Source: Siphonodentalium dalli (Eukaryota > Mollusca > Scaphopoda > Gadilida > Siphonodentaliidae). Taken from it: a DNA stretch of 64,000 nucleotides. Shown here piece after piece: positions 55,862 through 64,000 of this stretch. The stretch lies in the NCBI GenBank assembly GCA_032622095.1, contig CP136066.1, positions 42,421,835-42,485,834 on the forward strand, read 5' to 3'. Position 1 is the first letter of the stretch; every line of letters begins with the position of its first letter. The notes under the pieces were generated by a model. That model was given only the letters and a program-made list of their open reading frames with translations, did not search any database and was not told the DNA's origin. A program made the translations under genes and the position numbers.

Positions 55862-56200
55862 GAGGTCAAGTCCATGTGACATGCATACATGCGTAGATGC
55901 ATATCTGCCAATAGTTGTTTCGGTATATCATGTTCCCCTGTAGATCAAAGAGTACAAAATATTGATAATTATCATCATGACAGACCGTCCATGATCCCAA
56001 TGGTGATAAGTGGCCGATGGTACTATGTGATTGTTCCGTCTATCCGACTCTCTCGATTTGTCAATATCCGAAATTGATATTGAGAAATTTTCCGAACATT
56101 GCGTAATTCATAATGATCGTTATAATTTAAGTGTGGCAGTCTTTGGATAGTGTGCCGGAACTCAATTTGTCTCCTGTTTAAATTCACTTTGTAGTTATTT
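55862..56200. other. No recognised feature
   Basis: Short open frames only. Confidence 0.4.
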
Positions 56201-56202
56201 AA

Positions 56203-56369
56203 GAAATGAATGTAGTGGGTGTGTGTGTTATTGGGGGGAATAAGACGCTGTGGTCATTGTGGCATATTGTGTGAACTGCAAAACGGTTCTTACTAAATGT
56301 GCCCCAAATGACCACAGCACCGTACATATCATCCAATAGCACACACACACCCACTACATTAATTTCTCA
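56203..56369. repeat. Foldback with GTGGGTGTGTGTG ends
   Basis: GAAATGAATGTAGTGGGTG and its mirror CACCCACTACATTAATTTC, about 35-bp outer arms; inner TGTGGTCAT/ATGACCACA also pairs. About 165 bp in total. Confidence 0.75.
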
Positions 56370-56370
56370 T

Positions 56371-57401
56371 ATTTATATAGCTTTTTGATGATTTATTCCC
56401 ATAAAAAAGATGAATGTATTTTTATTTATTTTCACAAAATCTGCCGAGAATTTGAGACTGGCCCACGCAGCACATTCATGTCTGGATTTAGGTAGAGTCT
56501 GCCTTTATTGAGATTCAGGGACGTGTCTAGCTGTTTGGTATAATTTCGCGATTATACAATATGTTGTTCGGCATATGACACTTCTATATGCCCAGAGATG
56601 AATCGATAACGACATTGATTGCATATGAAACTCTGTGCTTCTACAATTTCTGGACTTATTTTAGCAGATTTATGGCCCTTTTAAAACATACATAGTTTTG
56701 CCCCAGTTTTCAACAGTTTTTCAGTCAATTGATTTTAATGATTATGTTTGTATTTTGTTAAATTGTGCTAAAATACATGTAGCCTAAGGAGTACAATTTT
56801 CTCTCAATCACTAAACTTCTGAGAGAAATTCACCTTGTGAAACACGATGATAAGAGGTATACCTAAGGCTGCTTGCTACGTACTAAACACACTAGCGCTC
56901 TTATCATCTGTAATATTTGCCAACAAGCTAACAATGTTTTGCCTGGAATTTATTCACCTTGGGGGAGGTGTGTAGTCAGTCGTCATGCAAACAAGACATC
57001 AAATATCTCGGAAAATGTCGCCTTGATGCAACACGGTTCAATCACTCATGTCATTGATTGAGTGTTTGGGATATTTTTTTTAAAAACATTTCATGTTGAA
57101 CTTTTTGGTCAATATTTTAAGTTATTTGAAGTGTAAGCCATTTGATCATGAAAGGAACAAAATATAATTGATTATAGGTCAAAATAATTGCAGCTTTCTG
57201 CACTAAATACTCATTGATCAGTATAGTTCCTTAGGAAATGTTGAGATAATAAATTCAATAAACGACTAAAACTTATTATCTGAACATTTCCAACCAATGA
57301 ACATGGAAGAGTAATTAATAATCTTTTATTGGACCGTCACAGGTAATTATACCACATATTTCATATTACTTACTAAAATGGTCAAATTTTTTTTTATTCA
57401 C
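56371..57401. other. No gene recognised; TTAA-4 fragment near the right
   Basis: 57205-57300 carries TTAA-4 interior words (AAATACTCATTGATCAGTAT, TTATTATCTGAACATTTCC). Open frame 56873-57061 is unrecognised. Confidence 0.4.
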
Positions 57402-57835
57402 TTAACCCTTTCATGATGGGATCTGCGCTGGTGCAGCATTAAAGATCCTGTGCCAGTGCATTCTCTTATATATGAGAGTCTCCCATAAGGAGCCTCGCAT
57501 ATATAAGAGAATGCACTGGCTTACGTCAATGTAAATATTCTTAGGCCAATTTTAATGTACAGTAATGTCCTAAATAATCTACCCCAAAACCACAGCAGAA
57601 TTATGGGAAATTTTTCAGGATTTAGTTGGAAATATGGCTTGCTGCCATTCATCGGAAAGCTCTCGGTGAGAAAATTTTCCCATAATTCTGGTGTGGTTAA
57701 AGGGTCATATACTTCAGGCATACTATATTCTCTTATATATGCGATGCTCCCTATGGGTGACTTGCATATATTAGAGAATGCATTGGCACAGGGTTTTCGT
57801 AAAATTTCAGGAAGTTCCAGTCATGAAAGGGTCAA
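57402..57835. mobile_element. TTAA-3 MITE with an FB-TA inside its second H hairpin
   Basis: TTAACCCTTTCATGATGGG at the left; GTTCCAGTCATGAAAGGG-TCAA at the right. First H complete (57456-57522). The second is interrupted after AGGCCAAT by the FB-TA and resumes at TTCTCTTATATATGCGATG. Confidence 0.85.
57560..57726. mobile_element. FB-TA foldback, right arm shortened
   Basis: CAGTAATGTCCTAAATAATC; right arm lost its inner part and ends GGCATACTATA. Confidence 0.8.
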
Positions 57836-58068
57836 AACAGTGTATTCCTATAATTCTAATATTATGACTGTGGAGTGATGCCGCATGGTTCTCTCTGTTG
57901 GTGGAGAAATTTGGCCAATGGGCTGACAGCAATTTCTCTATGCACAAGAAAACACGGGAGATATGGCAAAAGCCGAAACAAAAGTTATGGGAAAACTATT
58001 TAAAATAGGGGAGGTCTATAAAACTTATGAGTGGGCTCAACAAATTTATGAATGGGTTGGGTTAAAGT

Positions 58069-58302
58069 TTAACCCTTTGAGTGCCAGGTCGATTTTTGTA
58101 TCAACCCATATACCCTGTGCCAATGCATTCTCTTATATATGCGAGTCGACCATAGGTCGCCTCGCATATATAAGAGAATGCATTGGCCTAACAATTTTTT
58201 GTGTTTTTTTACAATTTTAATAATTTATTCTTATATTCTTTAACAGACTTATTTTGTAGGTTTAGGGCCAATGAGATTGGCCCCTGGCACTCAAAGGGTT
58301 AA
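58069..58302. mobile_element. TTAA-1 MITE, complete, one H hairpin
   Basis: TTAA at 58069-58072 and 58299-58302. Left CCCTTTGAGTGCCAGGTCG plus TTTTTGTATCAACCCATA; H 58118-58184; T-rich linker; right GGCCAATGAGATTGGCC and CCTGGCACTCAAAGGG. Confidence 0.9.
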
Positions 58303-58436
58303 CTAAACTTAGGGATGGGCTATACAAACTTATGGCCGGCTGGTGGGGAGGGGATATAAAGGGAAAAAATTGTCATAAACATGTGCAATTAGTGAATTAT
58401 TTCCTTATTTTAAAATCAATGTCTCTGGTCAAAATT

Positions 58437-58771
58437 TTAACCCTTTACCCAACAAACCGGCCAAATAAAGCTGCAACAGCCTAAATTATCTTGGGTCTGT
58501 CTCAATAGAACCATACAAATATGGATATCATTGGAACCGGTTCATTGACCACATTGTGATGGTTACAGTTATGCCCTGTGCCAATGCATTCTCTTATATA
58601 TGCGAGTCGACCATAGGTCGCCTCGCATATATAAGAGAATGCATTGGCCTAAAAAAAAATTTAATGTGTTAAGCCAAAGCATTCTCTTATATATGCGAGG
58701 CGACCTATGGTCGACTCGCATATATAAGAGAATGCATTGGCACAGGGCCGTTCTGTTGGGTAAAGGGTTAA
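58437..58771. mobile_element. TTAA-2 MITE, two H hairpins, short linker
   Basis: TTAACCCTTTACCCAACAAA and CTGTTGGGTAAAGGGTTAA. H at 58581-58647 and 58675-58740; the linker between them is reduced to about 27 bp. Confidence 0.9.
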
Positions 58772-59255
58772 ATAAGAAAAAAAGATAAATCACCAGTGAA
58801 AGGCGGAATGTCACTATATTGCCCCTCGTAAGTTTAGTTACGCCCACCGTTTGTATACTAGTGTACAAATTCTTGTTTCGCTTGGGCGCTGGAGTTTACG
58901 CTGGGGGTTTTATTTATAGATATGGGAATTTCTGGGACGGATTTTAAAGTCGAACTGCACGACAAGGAGGCCGAGTCCGGTAAAAGGTGTTGTTGGGAAT
59001 TTCAATTTCGTTTATTGTCCTTTACAGTATTTTGTCAATAATGTTGATTTTTGGTTTGTGACAAGCTATGTCAATTACAAATAAAAGAAATGAAAAGATA
59101 TTTTGTAAGTCTTATATTTCAACTTTTATAGACATTTTTCGTTCTGCAGCCCACTGAGGGTTGTGGTCGTGGTCAGCCACCGGTTCGTTAATTAGGTGTT
59201 GGTTGTTATTGTTATTTTAACGGAATTCGGAGTTGGTCATTCGCGAAACCAATAT
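58772..59255. other. No recognised feature
   Basis: Ordinary sequence. Confidence 0.4.
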
Positions 59256-59260
59256 ATATT

Positions 59261-59833
59261 TGTCCCCCGAAAAATTAATTTTCGGGGTACTATAGAAACG
59301 GGCTCCATCCGTTGTGCCATCCGTTCGTCCGTCCGTTCGTCACACTTTAGAGTACCTTCATGGTGTAATCATCTCCTCCTACAGATTTCATCCCAGAGAT
59401 TTGAATTTTCAGTATGAGGGTACCTTCATGGTGTAATCAACTCCTCCTACAATTTTCATCCTAGAGATTTGAAACTTCAGAATATTGTTCCCCATATATT
59501 GAAGATGTGCAACATGTATATAGATGACGGAAAAATTATTTTTTGACAGAGTTATCAACCCTTTTCGACTTAGAAAAAAAAAACAAAAAAACAATCTGTA
59601 TGAGGGTACCTTCACGGTGTAATCAACTCCTCCTACAGTTTTGATCGTAGATATTTGAAACTTCAGAGTATTAGTATTGTTACCCACATATGGGAGATGT
59701 GCAACATGTATATAGATGATGGAACAATTACTTTTTTTACGGAGTTGTTAACCCTTTTCGACTTAGAACATTTCAACATTTTTTTAAATTTCTTTAACAA
59801 AGCGGCATCGACTTGCCACGTTGTCGGGGGACA
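59261..59833. mobile_element. Element with TGTCCCCCGA ends and internal tandem repeats
   Basis: TGTCCCCCGA and TCGGGGGACA are perfect 10-bp inverted ends. Inside are GGGGTACTATAGAAACGGGC, CCGTTCGTCCGTCCGTTCG and then two and a half ~175-bp repeats (ATGAGGGTACCTTCAYGGTG, AATCAACTCCTCCTACA, GATGTGCAACATGTATATAG). No protein. Superfamily not assigned. Confidence 0.6.
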
Positions 59834-60710
59834 CTGTGGTCGGCTGACATTTTATATATTCTATAATTACAAACATGGGTATATAATATATGATCTTGAG
59901 CACATTACCATTTCTGACATTGGTTTTCTTGTAATATAGTTGCAAGGAACAAATATAACTCACCTCCACATGAAAGCACACTATCTATCCATAGGTTTTT
60001 CCATCAACTCAAATTAAAAACGATGTAATGATAGACACCTAGACTGGTGTGTCACACCAATAATTCATCAGACGATGACTTCTGTATTCCTATTCATCAC
60101 GGAGGTATATATCTACCAATTGTCCACTCCATCACTCATATCGCATCTACACTCAATATAATATGATATGGTATCATGTCTATACTCTATATAATATCAT
60201 TGCATCTCGCTGACATTCACACTAAGTCATATCCTATGCTTGTTTTATTCATTTATCATATCAAATCTGTGTAATGGAAAACTCCCCAAAGATTTTATAT
60301 GTCCCCATGGATCTGCAGAATATCCGATAAACCTCGAACCAGCTTTGTCTTTGTCATCACGTGTTTGGCGAGAGACAACCTGGTATATGATACTGTGTCA
60401 AAGGTTTTTGTATAATATTTACCATGTGGGAGTACATCATTTATGTCCATTATCAGATACAGTCAATTAATGGAAATCAATCTAATCCAATTTGGGTCAT
60501 GTTTGTGTTTTTGGCCATTAAAAAATATATTCATAAACATGTGCAAATAATGATATATTTTCTATTTCTTCTTCAATGTCTATTAACAATTTCTAGAGAA
60601 ATCACCAGTGAAAGGTGGTGTATGTAACAAAATTGGCCTTTATTCTGGTCACGGAGGACTTGATAGTCTATATACAGGGAACAAATATAACTCACCTTTA
60701 TCATCTCTCT
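59834..60710. other. No recognised feature
   Basis: A weak direct relation between 59940-59965 and 60672-60695 (GGAACAAATATAACTCACCT). No gene supported. Confidence 0.4.
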
Positions 60711-60718
60711 TCTACACC

Positions 60719-60848
60719 CAGGGACGCCGGAGAAGGGGGGCATGCGGGGGCACTTGCCCTGACCCAGGGGAGTCCAGTGGGTACCCAAAAAGTGCCCTCC
60801 TGACTGGTTTGCCCATCTCCTTGCCCTTTGCTGCTTCCGGCATCCCTG
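60719..60848. mobile_element. hAT MITE, short copy
   Basis: Flanks TCTACACC and TCTACACT (one mismatch). Ends CAGGGACGCCGGAGAAG and GCTTCCGGCATCCCTG. Third copy of the family at 10439 and 40793, 130 bp only. Confidence 0.85.
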
Positions 60849-60856
60849 TCTACACT

Positions 60857-61143
60857 CTATACAGGGAGGTGATGCTGCTTCAATGATCTTACTAAATTGG
60901 TCTTCTATCATCAGGGTTTCTGCTGGGGTTAAAATGTCCATAGACCCTAGGATAGTTTTGGCTCATCGTGCGCAGATTTTAAAATTCCATGTCCAAAAAA
61001 ATAAAAGTACTATTTTCTTGCACCAGAGAATAGTTTTGGGCAGTTTTATTACCACTGTAATTTGAAATTTACACCAGTAACACCTGGTTACATGGTATTT
61101 CCATAAATAAATGTGGTATGTCACTAAATTGGCCTTACTGGTC
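60857..61143. other. No recognised feature
   Basis: Ordinary AT-rich sequence. Confidence 0.4.
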
Positions 61144-61144
61144 T

Positions 61145-61290
61145 TTAACCCTTTCATGATGGGAACTGTGCTGGTGCAGCATTAAATATCATGTGCCAGT
61201 CCATTCTCTTATATATGCGTGTCTGCCTATCATATATAAGAGAATGGACTGGATTACAAGGTCTGGCTAATATATTCTCTTATTTTATAT
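61145..61290. mobile_element. TTAA-3 MITE, right end lost
   Basis: TTAACCCTTTCATGATGGG; H at 61198-61253 with CCAGTCC/GGACTGG at its base, a mirrored variant found only here, and a shortened loop. Confidence 0.75.
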
Positions 61291-61800
61291 CTGGCTAAGT
61301 TTGCACCATTCTATAACTCAGCGGGGTCCATGTACCCAGTCTGTTCGACTGCTATGGAGCCACCCCCTTACCAATTTAATGGCTAAACAATAAACACATA
61401 AACAAACTTTCCACAGAGCAGATTGTTCTCTCTACAGGTTGTGTTGACATGGTCCTTGGTTGCAGGCTGTATATTTTACTGCTCCTTAGATTTCCAGTGC
61501 ACGGAGGTCGATGCCATGTACTCTCTTTATAAACCTTTTATTTTATGAATAATGGCCCACTGCTAGAGTGCTGAAGTAGGTCCATAGGTTACTATGAACC
61601 ATATGGCTCACGACATGCACTTTTACGTAGGTAATAGTTACGGATGTCATAGCAGCGAAGAGGTTAAAGGGTTCAAAGAAAGAGCTAGTATCCTTCCTTA
61701 ATTGCCTCGTTACCACTATTGTAATTTGTAATTTGTAATTTGCCGAAAACTATATTTTCAATAGTTAAAGATGTATTCAGGGTTCCACTCCATTGTTTAA
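61291..61800. other. No recognised feature
   Basis: Short direct repeat TAATTTG (x3) near 61720. No gene supported. Confidence 0.4.
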
Positions 61801-61955
61801 TTAACCCTTTCAGTGCCAAGTCCGATTTTTGTATCAACCCATATTTCCAGAGCTCTTTCCATCAATGTATCACATTATTATAATCAATAAATTTGAAAAA
61901 TGATTAAGGAAATATGGATTGATACAAAAATCGGACTTGGCACTGAAAGAGTTAA
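61801..61955. mobile_element. TTAA-1 MITE without H hairpin
   Basis: TTAA at both edges; CCCTTTCAGTGCCAAGTCCG and CGGACTTGGCACTGAAAGAG. About 50-bp terminal arms (to CAACCCATATTTCC). Interior equals the palindrome of 50717-50915, with one of its arms deleted. Shows that the TTAA-1 ends exist with a different core. Confidence 0.9.
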
Positions 61956-62059
61956 GCGCACTGAAGTACTGTAGGTCTGTAAAGTAGAAAGCACCCAGTA
62001 TGATATTTTACATGTGTACTCAGATTGGACTTAGAGAAATCTTGAGTTAACTGCATGCA

Positions 62060-62490
62060 GACCCACATAGTGTGTCTGTCATTTGCAGAATGAGGTCCAC
62101 AGAGAGTGAAATTAGTGATGCTATCCAGCACCGCGGGCTAGCGTACCAAATTCACCCTCTGGGAACCTCATTCTGCTGAGGCCTCAGCTGCTATGGGAGA
62201 CCTAGGATCAAATTGAAGTTCCCCAGTTGAAGTTGGTAATGTTCACCTATTAGTTAAATTAATCACCTCGATTATAATGCATTTTATCTTCTTCAAATTA
62301 GGGGATATAGAAACTCAGAACATAAGAGAAAAAGTAACTAAAAACAATGTTAATTTGAAACTATAGATACTTCCCAGAAGATGAGGTCTAAGTAGAATGA
62401 GGTCTGCAGAGGGTGAATTTAGTGATGCTAGCACACTGTGCCAGATGGTGTCACTCAATTCATCCTCTGGGGACCTCATTCTGCATAATA
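62060..62490. mobile_element. FB-hAT, right end cut
   Basis: CATAGTGTGTCTGTCATTTGC at the left; both hairpins (62090-62175; 62396-62485); right end replaced at GCATAATATCAG by an FB-TA arm. Confidence 0.75.
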
Positions 62491-62574
62491 TCAGCGAGAG
62501 CTTTCCGATGAATGGCAACAAGCCATATTTCCGACTAAATCCTGAAAAGTTACCCATAATTCTGCTGTGGTTAA
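62491..62574. mobile_element. FB-TA right arm, split by TTAA-5
   Basis: GCGAGAGCTTTCCGATGAATG to GTGGTTAA. The remaining 30 bp (GGAGTTGATTATTTAGAGC to CATTGCTG) lie at 62958-62987. Confidence 0.85.
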
Positions 62575-62957
62575 TCCTTTGGCGAAATACAACTTGGCGC
62601 CGTCCGCAACGAGTTCGATAAAAGATTCGAGATTATGATGCAAGTTGTGTTCTGTATTTATTCTTCACTGTTCAGTCAGATAAGTTCAATCCATGAATGT
62701 CACCTCCATTGTTACTATAGCTACTTTTATTGTGATTTAAGTCTGACAAATAACCAGTAATTATGGGGGATCACTGCAAGCGGATGATCGACGTAATGTA
62801 CGTCATCTTTCTTGGCGACGTCAACAAGAATAGTTCCGGCTTGTATTCCACTAGAGGTATACACTTATATGTATTCAATGGCTGGGATTCCGTTGAATAC
62901 ATGTGCCTCACGTCAATGGGTGTGGAATAAATGACGTTACAGATACTCTCCAAAGGG
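62575..62957. mobile_element. TTAA-5 MITE inserted in an FB-TA arm
   Basis: TTAA at 62571-62574 and 62958-62961; ends TCCTTTGGCG and TCTCCAAAGGG. Removing it and one TTAA restores the FB-TA word GTGGTTAAGGAGT. Interior (GGCGCCGTCCGCAACGAG, GGCGACGTCAACAAGAATAG) is unlike the other TTAA families and has no ORF of note. Confidence 0.8.
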
Positions 62958-63052
62958 TTAAGGAGTTGATTATTTAGAGCATTGCTGTATTTGTGAACTG
63001 CTGTGTGATATTCTTGCAGTATCCCATAATATGATTTGTTTTTCGTTTACAG

Positions 63053-63176
63053 TTAGCTGGCGAAATGCTGAAGCTGTTTGATCCAACAGTGGAACCACAG
63101 AAACAACCGGAGATAGAAGAAATGAATCTGATTCCAATCTACAAGGCACCTAAAGTTCAGGGTGCAATTCTCCCAG
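63053..63176 (+). CDS. Internal exon of a host gene, product not identified
   Basis: Preceded by a good acceptor (TTGTTTTTCGTTTACAG, AG at 63051-63052) and followed by a donor (CCCAG|GTAATA at 63177). The 124-bp exon starts in phase 0 and ends one base into a codon. It encodes 41 residues (LAGEMLKLFDP, then EPQKQPEIEEMN, then PIYKAPKVQGAILP): charged, proline-rich, no stop, with codon use unlike the surrounding AT-rich repeats. The start of the visible ORF (ATG at 63065) is probably an internal Met. No upstream exon was found in the window, so the preceding intron may be very long and hold much of the repeat landscape. The family is not recognised. An L/AGE-M/L-L pattern occurs before the linker in ferlins, but this is far too weak to name it. 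Confidence 0.7.
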
Positions 63177-64000
63177 GTAATATATTACTCCAATCTGCAA
63201 TTAAAATTGCCAAATGTGAACAAATTACAATTTTATATAATTTGTTTTTAGTTTTTGCACTACTTGTTAAAGGGGTATTATTATGTACACCCCCAAAATC
63301 CACTCATTTATGGGACCATCTCGTTTTATACTCAACAGAATATATGCAACAAATGAATGAATTTGAACCATGGATTAGTGCAAAATACACTCAATTGCGC
63401 TACAAAATGATGCAAACAACAAGGTAATTATAATGAAAATGACTTTATGGCTGGAGTCATAAATTCACTTACCTTGTTGTATGTATAATAATAATACGTT
63501 TATTCTCTTATCAAAAAGATATTGAGATACAAGTGGAAAATATATACAAAAGATTGAGAATTTTGCAGTATTTGTACAATATATACACGAACTTCCCATC
63601 ACTGTCATCATTATCAACATCATGGCAGTCGTCATCAGTATCACCGTCTTCGTTGTCATCACGTTAACGTCTTCGTCTACTCGTCGTCACAATCGCCAGT
63701 ACCATTATCATCGTTCATGGAGCATATGAGTGTATTTTGCACTAATCAATGACTCAAATTCATTCATTTGTTGCATATATTATGTTGAGTATAAAAGGAG
63801 ATTTAGTGTTCAGTACCCCTTTAAGTTCAAGGGTCAAGTGTTGCCGCCTTAGTTGAGTATGGTATACACCAATAAATTTAGAAGCAGTGTTCACACTGTC
63901 GGATAAGCCAATTTATTTACGAAAATGGCAAACAAAATTTCATTTGGCCAAACTTTTGACCAAATTGTTTTTTACCCTAAAATGGAGATGGAAACATCGT
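63177..64000 (+). other. Downstream intron with a foldback element
   Basis: The exon frame stays open to 63427 but its peptide becomes AT-rich and hydrophobic. That part lies in the foldback at 63267-63824, so it is intronic. After 63830 the sequence shows nothing recognisable. Confidence 0.6.
63267..63824. mobile_element. Foldback element with TTAAAGGGGTA ends
   Basis: TTAAAGGGGTA at 63267-63277 and TACCCCTTTAA at 63814-63824. Arms of about 130 bp are imperfectly mirrored: TATGCAACAAATGAATGAAT at left, ATTCATTCATTTGTTGCATA at right, and AGTGCAAAATACACTCA with its complement. The middle has a CATCATTATCA/GTCATCA-rich tract. Confidence 0.75.

Noticed and set aside
11725-55882. ORFs with VICRMRSPEGEFSDA
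   Set aside because: They are translations of the FB-hAT hairpin.
2812-57721. ORFs with SRIMGNFSGFSRKYGLLPF or NGNKPYFRLNPEKLPI
   Set aside because: They are the two strands of FB-TA arms, in non-coding palindromes.
603-58868. Many short ORFs with similar peptides (e.g. CANAFSYICESTIGR, RIYKRMHW)
   Set aside because: They are six-frame translations of the H hairpin repeated across the window, on either strand.
63053-63176. Naming the exon as part of a ferlin
   Set aside because: The resemblance rests on a few residues (AGE-x-L) and would not survive without a search.
63177-63427. Coding extension of the exon at 63053
   Set aside because: There is a good donor at 63177, and the downstream frame lies in a foldback whose other arm is at about 63700-63824.

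Overview
This is a 64-kb piece of an animal genome, almost certainly a marine invertebrate. It is AT-rich and intron- or intergenic-like. The only convincing host coding sequence is one short exon at the far right. The frequent ACATGTA words and the AAGGGAGGTAAC motif suggest a lophotrochozoan, perhaps a mollusc, but this guess is weak. No bacterial operons, rRNA genes, complete tRNA genes or CRISPR arrays were found.

The window is a dense museum of non-autonomous DNA transposons and foldback elements. I use these working names. H is a 67-bp near-perfect hairpin (arm CCAATGCATTCTCTTATA..., short loop with CATAG at its tip). TTAA-1 to TTAA-5 are piggyBac-like MITEs that begin TTAA-CCCTTT and end AAAGGG-TTAA, told apart by what follows: GAGTGCC, ACCCAAC, CATGATGG or CATGACTGG, CTATACT, and a TCCTTTGG form. 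The TG family has ends TGTGACCCGCCAT. FB-TA is a ~213-bp foldback with ends CAGTAATGCCCTAA flanked by TA (Tc1/mariner/pogo-like). FB-hAT has ends CAAGCCTG, two inner hairpins (GAATGAGGTCCCCAGAGG) and 8-bp target duplications. There are also larger single elements: a PIF/Harbinger-like element with TTA duplications, hAT elements nested in one another, a TACCCCAG element of 2.56 kb, Helitron-like elements, and one LINE 3' end.

Layout. 0-7 kb: FB-hAT, TTAA-1 and TTAA-3 elements, a Helitron-like array, FB-TA copies. 7-14 kb: tandem duplications, C-rich minisatellites, an hAT MITE, several FB-TA. 14-17 kb: LINE 3' end, then a satellite holding a young Helitron-like element. 17-21 kb: TTAA-1, FB-TA and a tandemly duplicated TG-family region. 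21.9-26.2 kb: the 2.56-kb TACCCCAG element, which carries a coding-like ORF, then hAT within hAT. 27-30 kb: duplicated blocks and AT-rich tandem repeats. 30-36 kb: nested FB-TA copies and two minisatellites. 37.5-39.8 kb: Harbinger-like element inside an FB-hAT. 40-63 kb: more nested MITEs. 63.05-63.18 kb: the exon, followed by an intron.

Two points stand out. First, the same H-linker-H core sits inside at least four element families whose ends differ, and one H copy lies exactly at the centre of an FB-TA palindrome. Second, sequence variants in the two arms of each palindrome mirror one another, so the arms of a copy evolve together. Both suggest a hairpin- or cruciform-based copying, repair or insertion process acting on palindromes here. 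That process is an inference.
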